DNA of 64,000 bases, from NCBI GenBank assembly GCA_032718475.1, contig JAUCBJ010008566.1, positions 1 to 64,000 on the forward strand. Reading direction: 5' to 3'. Origin of the DNA: Nemertoderma westbladi. Its lineage: Eukaryota > Xenacoelomorpha > Nemertodermatida > Nemertodermatidae. The position numbers and the translations under genes were made by a program. How positions within the stretch are numbered: position 1 is the first letter of the stretch; the number at the start of each line of letters is the position of its first letter. This document shows, in pieces, positions 57,521 through 64,000 of this stretch. Below the pieces are notes generated by a model. The model was given only the letters and a program-made list of their open reading frames with translations. It was not told the DNA's origin and did not search any database.

Positions 57521-58806
57521 TTAGTCTTTCTTACGCAGACGGCGTTTACGCAGTTTTTTGAGGCTAGCAAGAGTCCTTTTCTCTTTGGGGGGAGCCACTT
57601 TACTAGGAGGGCCATAACTCCTGGGTGAAGGGTGCAATATGATTGCATCAGAAGGTGTAGGATTGTGGTCGAGGTATCTGCCGTTTCGATATGCTTCTCC
57701 TCGAGCTGATTTTCCTCCGCTCGTAGCTGGATACGTTCATCCAAAAACTCTCGCAGAGAATAGGATCGTCCAAGTTCGATAACTTCTTAGAGATTCTGGA
57801 TTTCTCAATTGAATTGAGATAAGGCCAATTCGTTTATCGATTGGACTCACTGGTATAACTTACGTTTATCTGAACAAACGCAGGTTTCCCTTTTGATCTT
57901 TATAAAATAGCGTTTAACTCGTTTCGTACAACGCTCTCCTTCACCGTGATGAGGGGTTGTATCGCGTTAAACGTGGACGACCATACGGTTGGATAGTGAT
58001 ATTAGGTGTCCGCGTCACAATCTGGCTAGGTAAGATGGGCGGCTAGCTAGAAATCACTGCCGGAGTGTTACCGATTAATTGTTAGGGTAGCACTAGATCT
58101 TTGAACAGTGAATACAGTCCGCGAGGATCCGCGACACCACCAAGATCGCAGGTCTGAGGTCCAACTAAGGAATGAGGAGGTTTGACCGAGTATTCCGGGA
58201 CTCTGATCGTAGGTTTACTCCAGGATCGTTCGAGCCGAGTGAGCATAGGTGATACGTCAACAAGTTTCGGTTTACGTGGATGATTATGTCTTTCCGTTTA
58301 TTAGTTGGGTCTAGGGCATTTATCGTAATAATACCAAAGACGCACGTCTGATGGGGTAAACGCGGGCGATATTTATTTGTTGTTACAATGCTTCTATCAA
58401 GAATTCCAAATATACGTTGGAGTCACCGCGTCCATTTGTTTCTTAAGTGTCTTTTCTTTCGAGTCGATTTCGAATAGAATTTTCGCATTCGAATTTCCGT
58501 TTATGGTTCCGACTCCGCTGGGCAGGATATATAGTCGACATAGTCCGTATTATGTAAATCGATAGGATGACCAGTAGTTAAGAAGCCCATATACGTACCA
58601 TTACGCCGCGTATATCGAGCAGCGAATTTTCTATAGTCCAACTCACGCGTGAGCTGCTCTTGGGACATTGGCGGTTCGATATAACGACCATCGTCCTCCG
58701 CAGCAGTTGGACTAACGTCGCCGCGTATTAAGCTATCAACAAGCGCTTGTAAAAGTAGAGTATATCGCTCCCCGATACCAAGACCATCTTCTATCAACTC
58801 CGTCAT
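57521..58806 (-). pseudogene. BEL ORF3, copy E, decayed
   Basis: The conserved start MTELIED is at 58806; the upstream in-frame Met at 58884 is not shared with other copies. About 80 codons match copies B and D, then the frame breaks near 58530. Further matches (VPEYSVKP-like text near 58190, the Glu-rich EENQLEEKH near 57700, the basic tail ending at 57521) are in other frames. The knuckle region is gone. Confidence 0.6.
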
Positions 58807-60438
58807 ATCTGCTATATATGAGTTTATCCATATTATAATGAGTCCACATTTAGGCGAGCGGGCGTCGCTGCCTACTTCAATCAACCCCCGGACAGTACGA
58901 GATCCTCAGCGCCGATGTGTCGTCGCCGCTGTACTTTCGCCAACGACGTAGCCGCACAATGACAACGACAACCGGCACAAGTCACTCAACTGTCCGTCCC
59001 AAAGGCTTAGATGTACTTCAGGTTTCCTTGGAGAGTTAGGTTACTTTTACGATTGCGACTAGCTACTGTAAACACACCTTAGCAGTAACATTCACCTATA
59101 AACTCACAAATACCACACACTCGGGTCACTTGTCCGTTAGTCAATGCCTTCCAGAATGTCACTGTATTATTATGTATCCTTGGATACTATCAGTGCACTA
59201 TTTATTCCCTATGCTATTCAATGGGACAAGCTTTCTATTGTTCTTTTAACTCAATTCTAATTCTAGCGTGGTTGTTGCTATGGTGACATTATGCAAAGCT
59301 AGCGGTAGAATTAGGGTGATTCCAATGCATACAGATCTGGGATGTTATTTAATAGTAATTCTTTAATAGTCAATGTTCTGTTTTATACATGACTTTATGA
59401 ATTTTATCGGCTATTGACTATGTTTGGGAGACTTTCACACACTCATACGCATGATAAGATAAATCTCCGCTCCCTTGATCTATTAATTAATGGAATTTTG
59501 GGAACTTTATAAATTGCGTAAAAATGGCAATTTATTAAATTCATTAAAAGGCATGAATTTAAATTGATTCCCTGAAATTTTATTATTTGATAATTAAATG
59601 GACATATTTTGATTCTAGAACATGTCTAGGGACACAAGATCCTTAATTCTAAGAAAATTGTCTCTTTAAGAATATCGGTAAATGCTACGATATCTTAATT
59701 GACTAGAATTGTTGAAGGATCTGAATTTTACAGATTTTGACTTATTTGATTTGTAAATATTAACTAATTAATATTTGAGATGGGCACCGATTTATTCCAG
59801 AACTTGTCTGGGGACGTTAACCACTGATTCTAGAATTTGTCTTTCAAGTATATCGGTGGGTGCCACGATATCTTAATCGACTAGAATTACAGATGGTCAA
59901 AGGGTTTAACAGATTTATTTTGCGTTATACGCTACTGTTAAAGGGACATCACGCTACTATATGTATTATTTAATATACGGTATGAGAGCAATATCGCACG
60001 AAGCAATGTCAGTGTGAAGAGGCAAGTCGTTTCCAAGGTCTACCCAGAGCTTGGTTTAGCCGAGACACGAGGATCTGAACTTTGCATTCCTAATACTCTG
60101 CCTACCAATAATACTTAAATATAGTAGTGGCTTTATTGTACTTTAATAAGTACAGACATTTCATCTTACTGTAGTTACGTATTTATAACATAATACGGAC
60201 AGTAAGGAAAGAGAAAAATAATTATTTCTTGCCGTCGCATTAAATATAATATATACGTAATTAAGTAATAAACGCGAATATATATTGCACTAATCTACTA
60301 AATAATCGCTAAAATAACATTCTACTGAATAAAATTAAAGAAAACGATTATAATAGAATTACATAGTAATACATACAGAAATATAAAAATAATAAAATAA
60401 TATAAAATAATAGAGTCACACACCCACTCCATATGTTG
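58807..60438 (-). other. Post-pol structured spacer of BEL copy E
   Basis: Reverse complement of the spacer in copies B and D. Module 1 has H2 as CCAGA/TCTGG (59797-59811). Module 2 has H2 as CTAGA/TCTAG (59615-59629), a compensatory change, and a well-paired H1 (59672-59677 with 59688-59693). The GGAGATT hairpin survives with a G-U pair near 59430-59470. No coding frame. Confidence 0.6.
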
Positions 60439-63400
60439 TTACGTTATGGAGTCCCTAGATGTTTGAAGGATTAGGGAGGTGGTCGTGGGAAGAGAATCTT
60501 GCCTTCCACAGTTTCCGGAGAGTCCTCCATTCCCTTCCGATAAACACAAACGACCGACTGGGTGATTGAGTCGCTGCATCCTGAATACAATTCCAGGTTT
60601 CCTCTTTGTCCTGGAATAGTGACGATAGAAACATCGCTCAAAGTGTATGACGGCGTCACAAAGCCGATTCCAGGAGCTATAGTGGTCCGTCGCTCTCTGC
60701 AGGAGAGGTGAGAGTCCCTGCGAGACGTCTGATGTTCCAGAGCTCCAATCGCTCTCTCTGATCTTCATGAACGATCCACTCGCGGAGGGGAGGCCCAGAT
60801 CCACGGCGTCGTCCCTGGCAACATGTAATACCGACAGATCTATCCCGGGTTCAAATAACTCCGATCCACACGTCCGGGTTTCAGGTTCGACTTTCTCCGC
60901 TCCCTTGGCTGGTATAATCTCAGTCGGAGTAAGATGGGGAGGACATTCATTCTCCTTACTCAGGAAGTCGGGTTCACCTAATCGGTCTGTAGTATCTGTC
61001 AGTTCTTGAGGAGTTGCTCCTCTGGAAGCGATGTCCGTTGGTTTAAACTTCTTGGGGCAATATCTCCATTGATCTACATTGGAGCTAAGATTGTCATTAT
61101 CTGAGGAGTGTGGTGTTCCCTCAGTTGGGTCGTCTCCCTCACTAGTATCATCTTCCCATTTACTCCGCTGGCAGACGCGATCTTGAAGCAGTCTTTCTCT
61201 GAGCGTTCTACGGGAAGGTCCAGTAAGGTACCAACCTACTCTAGTTCTTACCGCATAGGGCTGAAGTGGTTGCGGTTGAGCAGGTCGTTTCTCTAATGTC
61301 TCCAGCGCCTCATGCGCGTTTTGGCCGATGAGTATTTGCACTCCAGGATAATCAGTCTGGAATCGAGGTATGTTAAGATGTTGGATGCTCTCATCCTCGT
61401 CCCAATTATAAAGGTCTGCTTGAGTAGTAGCGAAGTTCTTTATAGCCACCATTTTCACTGACCTGATGCTATGTTCTCCTAGTTCGTCTTGTGGGGTGGA
61501 CAACGCGCCTACATAATAATCAGCTGTTATTGTAGATTTCCAAACTTGCATAATGCCTGACATGTTGAGCTTAGTTTGGAACTTGGGTTGTCCAGCAAAT
61601 ATATCTTCGGCTAGCTCTTTATCGATGAATGTTCCTGTGCTGCCGGAGTCCAGGAGGGCGTTCACTACATAACTCCGTTTAGGTCCGTGCACCCTTACCT
61701 GCACCACAGGAAACTCTCGGATTCCTATATTGGAAGTTGGCGCTTTCCAAGATGGTTGTTGATCGGAAGTAGTTAAGGTAAGGTCGCTGTCTGTGTCTTT
61801 CTCATGTACGAGTGCTCGATACACTGCGGTGGTGTTTATTAGGTAACAGGATTCGTTTTGGTCGGAGAACTCGTCCGTATAGAATCCTTCCATCTCAGAT
61901 TGATCAGTGTCGTTCACATCACTGAATTGGACATGTAGTTCGGACTCACTTACCTGACTCGGGCTGTTTCGTTCGAATTCCGTGTGCAACAAGATATGAT
62001 GTTTTGCGCCGCACTGTGCACACCTTGCGTCGGAGTTACAGGTTCGCCGTTGGTGTCCTCGTCTGAGGCAATTATAACACAACCGCTTATCCCACATGAC
62101 TTCACGTCTATCCTCGAGTGATTTCCTCAGGAATTTATCACACGCATTTAAACGGTGGGGCCCGTCGCACAGCACACATTTTGGTTTGATGTTACTTACC
62201 TTATTTTGAGTCACATTGTGTACACTTGCCCTTTCTTCGGGTTTTCTCACCTGAATTCTCTTGGGAGACGTGGGAGGAGTTTTTCTTACCTGTTCCCTCC
62301 TGTCATTTGTTCGAGACTTAAATTTACTTACCTGATCTTTAGGCATTTTGTTCACGTAATAAGATCTATCCGTGTCTTTCCCGCTATCTTCTCCTTGAGA
62401 AGTCTGGCTTTCGCCGTCATCGGTATAACATACTGGTGTTACTTTTCTCCTAGAGACGGGTTTTTCACTTACCTTGTTTTCCGGTGTCTTCTCTCGGGAC
62501 TGCTTGAGGAGTTGCAATTTCACTTCTCCATCCAAGAATGACATGAGATCAGCCATGGTAGGGTCTCGTCGTTGTTGTTCCATCATATAAAGTACTTTCT
62601 TATCCCAGCGTGTGCCTACCCCACCTTTCGGTAAAGTAGAAGCCACAGCTCCAATGACCATAGAACTTTGGTATTCATGAGACTTACCTAACCAATCTAA
62701 TTGTCTACAGATCTCTTGAATCTCATCGGAAAACTCTATAATCCCGCTGCTAATAAACTTTCGGGGCGCTACTAATTTTGCATATAAATACTTAGCGATA
62801 TTATTCCTATTACCATACCTGATGTTTAGCGTGTCCCAAACTTGTCTTAATCCGTCTGGATGTCCAATAAACTTTAACGCCATTAACTTGGGAGATCCTT
62901 CCAAGCACTCGATGAGGTATCTAAGTTTTTCTCCATTAGATAGTACAGAGTTCTGTATGTTATCTTTGTAATATTCATTAAAAGGTAACCATTTCATCTC
63001 ATCTCCATTGAATTTGACTATCTCTCCCACCTTCACCGCTTGCCGGGCTTCGGTTCTAGCCATTTGACGCGTAAAACTTTCTTGGGCCATCGTGTTATTT
63101 AATATCGAGTTATCGGTATATAAATTTCTCGGATTATGATCAGGTCTATAGGGAATGTCATTATCAACAGGTCTATAATTACCCTTAATAGGGTTTACTA
63201 TAGGAGTTTCTACTTCGCTAGCAGTATATATGCGTGTAGGCTCCACACCTTGCGCATGCAATACTTCAGACCTAACAGGTTGACACATTGTTACAGAGGG
63301 TGGTGGTATACCCTTTTGGGTGTTTACTAATTTATCGCGTTCAAGCGCGATACTTTGCTGCACTTCTTGCAACTCTAGCCTACTTTCCCTTACTGTGCCC

Positions 63401-64000
63401 TTGAATTGCTGGACAGTCTCCTGCATCTGCCCGAGCAGGATATCCATCCCCCGCCGTCTCTCGTCTACCCAATCAACCGCCGAAACGGGATCCGCCAACG
63501 TCGTAGCGGGCGGACGAGGGACAACGGGCGACAAATTGTGAATATTTCGCTCGGGGTCCAGGACCTGAACTGTCTCCTGGGCAGTTCTGCGGGGCACAGG
63601 TAGCTTAGTGCTATGCAGAGGGAATTTAGAGGTAGTTTCAGGGAGCACAGGTATGTCTATCACCGAAGGGGTGATTTCAAGAACAGGCCTAATTATTTCA
63701 GGCTCATCTACTATAGTAGGGAGTCTTTCTATTGTAATTATTTGGTCTGTGGGTTCTGTACTCTCTAAGTTGTTGTTATTTAGTTGCCTTCTAACAGCTG
63801 GAGGCAAATCAGGCAATTTCTGCCGGTGGAATGTTCTTTTACGTCTGCTTAGGCGAGATCGATTTCTTCCGCCTTCAGTGTCGGTGGTATCGCCTTCCTC
63901 AGATGAGGTATACCCTTGTCTCTTGGGAGTAGATCGACTCATCATCTGCATATTGCTCGCTGTTAACTGTTTATTGAAGTTGTCTTGCCTCTCTTGAAGA
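60439..64000 (-). CDS. gag-pol: BEL/Pao Gag-Pro polyprotein with RT and integrase deleted in frame
   Basis: Open from the right edge to a stop at 60439. The Met at 63951 is internal, since the frame continues upstream as in copy A. Numbered from 63951: linker 1-300; DUF1759-like Gag domain about 310-455; basic region; three zinc knuckles at 592-604, 625-638 (CYNCLRRGHQRRTC, canonical CCHC) and 644-656; aspartic protease at 765-776 (ALLDSGSTGTFI); GWYLTGP near 906. At about 950-960 (near 61100) it jumps to the RNase H end (WRYCPKKFKPTDIASRG), so RT and most of RNase H are missing. At about 1115 (near 60603) it jumps from the start to the end of integrase, losing HHCC and the catalytic core. 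Both joins keep the frame. It can make Gag and protease but not copy itself. Confidence 0.85.
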   Translation of the reverse strand, partial: LQERQDNFNKQLTASNMQMMSRSTPKRQGYTSSEEGDTTDTEGGRNRSRLSRRKRTFHRQKLPDLPPAVRRQLNNNNLESTEPTDQIITIERLPTIVDEPEIIRPVLEITPSVIDIPVLPETTSKFPLHSTKLPVPRRTAQETVQVLDPERNIHNLSPVVPRPPATTLADPVSAVDWVDERRRGMDILLGQMQETVQQFKGTVRESRLELQEVQQSIALERDKLVNTQKGIPPPSVTMCQPVRSEVLHAQGVEPTRIYTASEVETPIVNPIKGNYRPVDNDIPYRPDHNPRNLYTDNSILNNTMAQESFTRQMARTEARQAVKVGEIVKFNGDEMKWLPFNEYYKDNIQNSVLSNGEKLRYLIECLEGSPKLMALKFIGHPDGLRQVWDTLNIRYGNRNNIAKYLYAKLVAPRKFISSGIIEFSDEIQEICRQLDWLGKSHEYQSSMVIGAVASTLPKGGVGTRWDKKVLYMMEQQRRDPTMADLMSFLDGEVKLQLLKQSREKTPENKVSEKPVSRRKVTPVCYTDDGESQTSQGEDSGKDTDRSYYVNKMPKDQVSKFKSRTNDRREQVRKTPPTSPKRIQVRKPEERASVHNVTQNKVSNIKPKCVLCDGPHRLNACDKFLRKSLEDRREVMWDKRLCYNCLRRGHQRRTCNSDARCAQCGAKHHILLHTEFERNSPSQVSESELHVQFSDVNDTDQSEMEGFYTDEFSDQNESCYLINTTAVYRALVHEKDTDSDLTLTTSDQQPSWKAPTSNIGIREFPVVQVRVHGPKRSYVVNALLDSGSTGTFIDKELAEDIFAGQPKFQTKLNMSGIMQVWKSTITADYYVGALSTPQDELGEHSIRSVKMVAIKNFATTQADLYNWDEDESIQHLNIPRFQTDYPGVQILIGQNAHEALETLEKRPAQPQPLQPYAVRTRVGWYLTGPSRRTLRERLLQDRVCQRSKWEDDTSEGDDPTEGTPHSSDNDNLSSNVDQWRYCPKKFKPTDIASRGATPQELTDTTDRLGEPDFLSKENECPPHLTPTEIIPAKGAEKVEPETRTCGSELFEPGIDLSVLHVARDDAVDLGLPSASGSFMKIRESDWSSGTSDVSQGLSPLLQRATDHYSSWNRLCDAVIHFERCFYRHYSRTKRKPGIVFRMQRLNHPVGRLCLSEGNGGLSGNCGRQDSLPTTTSLILQTSRDSIT

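Larger units (their letters stand above)
56246..64000 (-). mobile_element. BEL/Pao copy E, 3' part (internally deleted)
   Basis: Minus-strand order: Gag-Pro frame with RT and most of integrase deleted (64000-60439), structured spacer (60438-58807), decayed ORF3 (58806-57521) and 3' LTR (57442-56246). The 5' LTR, leader and N-terminus of Gag lie beyond the right edge. The last ~960 bp are nearly identical to 1-960 of copy A. Confidence 0.85.

Noticed and set aside
60590-60620. The integrase deletion in copy E as a spliced-out intron
   Set aside because: By comparison with copy B, the lost segment would start ACCACT and lacks GT...AG ends; microhomology deletion fits better.

Overview
This 64 kb window is animal nuclear DNA made almost entirely of transposable elements, their debris and satellite arrays. 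I found no conserved host gene, rRNA or tRNA. The best clue to the organism is a family of BEL/Pao LTR retrotransposons, a superfamily known only from metazoans. With it are non-LTR elements carrying a restriction-like endonuclease (RLE), an APE-type LINE and a piggyBac-type MITE. I infer an invertebrate with a repeat-rich genome; the sequence does not fix the species.

Layout. 1-5789: 5' half of BEL copy A on the minus strand (Gag, 2.2 kb leader, 5' LTR). It is inserted in the integrase gene of an older copy B on the plus strand (5790-12060: integrase, structured spacer, third ORF, 3' LTR). 12734-14745: a 29-bp satellite. 14830-16235: a MITE with TTAA flanks. 16304-16702: fragment of an unrecognised gene whose long paralogue lies at 22868-24796. 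17908-22440: RLE element 1 (minus, frameshifted). 25205-27020: RLE element 2 (minus, decayed, with an expanded 3' end). 28490-38082: two deleted BEL copies, C (minus) and D (plus), abutting head to head. 38083-43060: a decayed LINE whose first ORF has a ULP1-like protease domain. 43407-51397: about 8 kb of 38-bp satellite. 51545-56245: RLE element 3 (minus), with an intact 1476-codon ORF. 56246-64000: BEL copy E (minus), whose ORF stays open although reverse transcriptase and most of integrase are deleted. It runs off the right edge.

The five BEL copies together show the family's plan: LTR (about 1.2 kb, TG...CA); leader of about 2 kb rich in ACCGGT palindromes; a very large Gag with an E/A/K coiled coil, DUF1759-like domain and three zinc knuckles; aspartic protease; RT/RNase H; integrase; a spacer of about 1.6 kb with twin RNA-like hairpin modules; a third ORF (ORF3) with tandem CCHC knuckles and a basic tail; polypurine tract; LTR. 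ORF3 and the twin modules, kept in three or more copies, are the strongest candidates for something little described. The other leads are the heptapeptide-repeat N-terminus of RLE element 3, the ULP1-bearing LINE and the 45-bp-repeat orphan gene.
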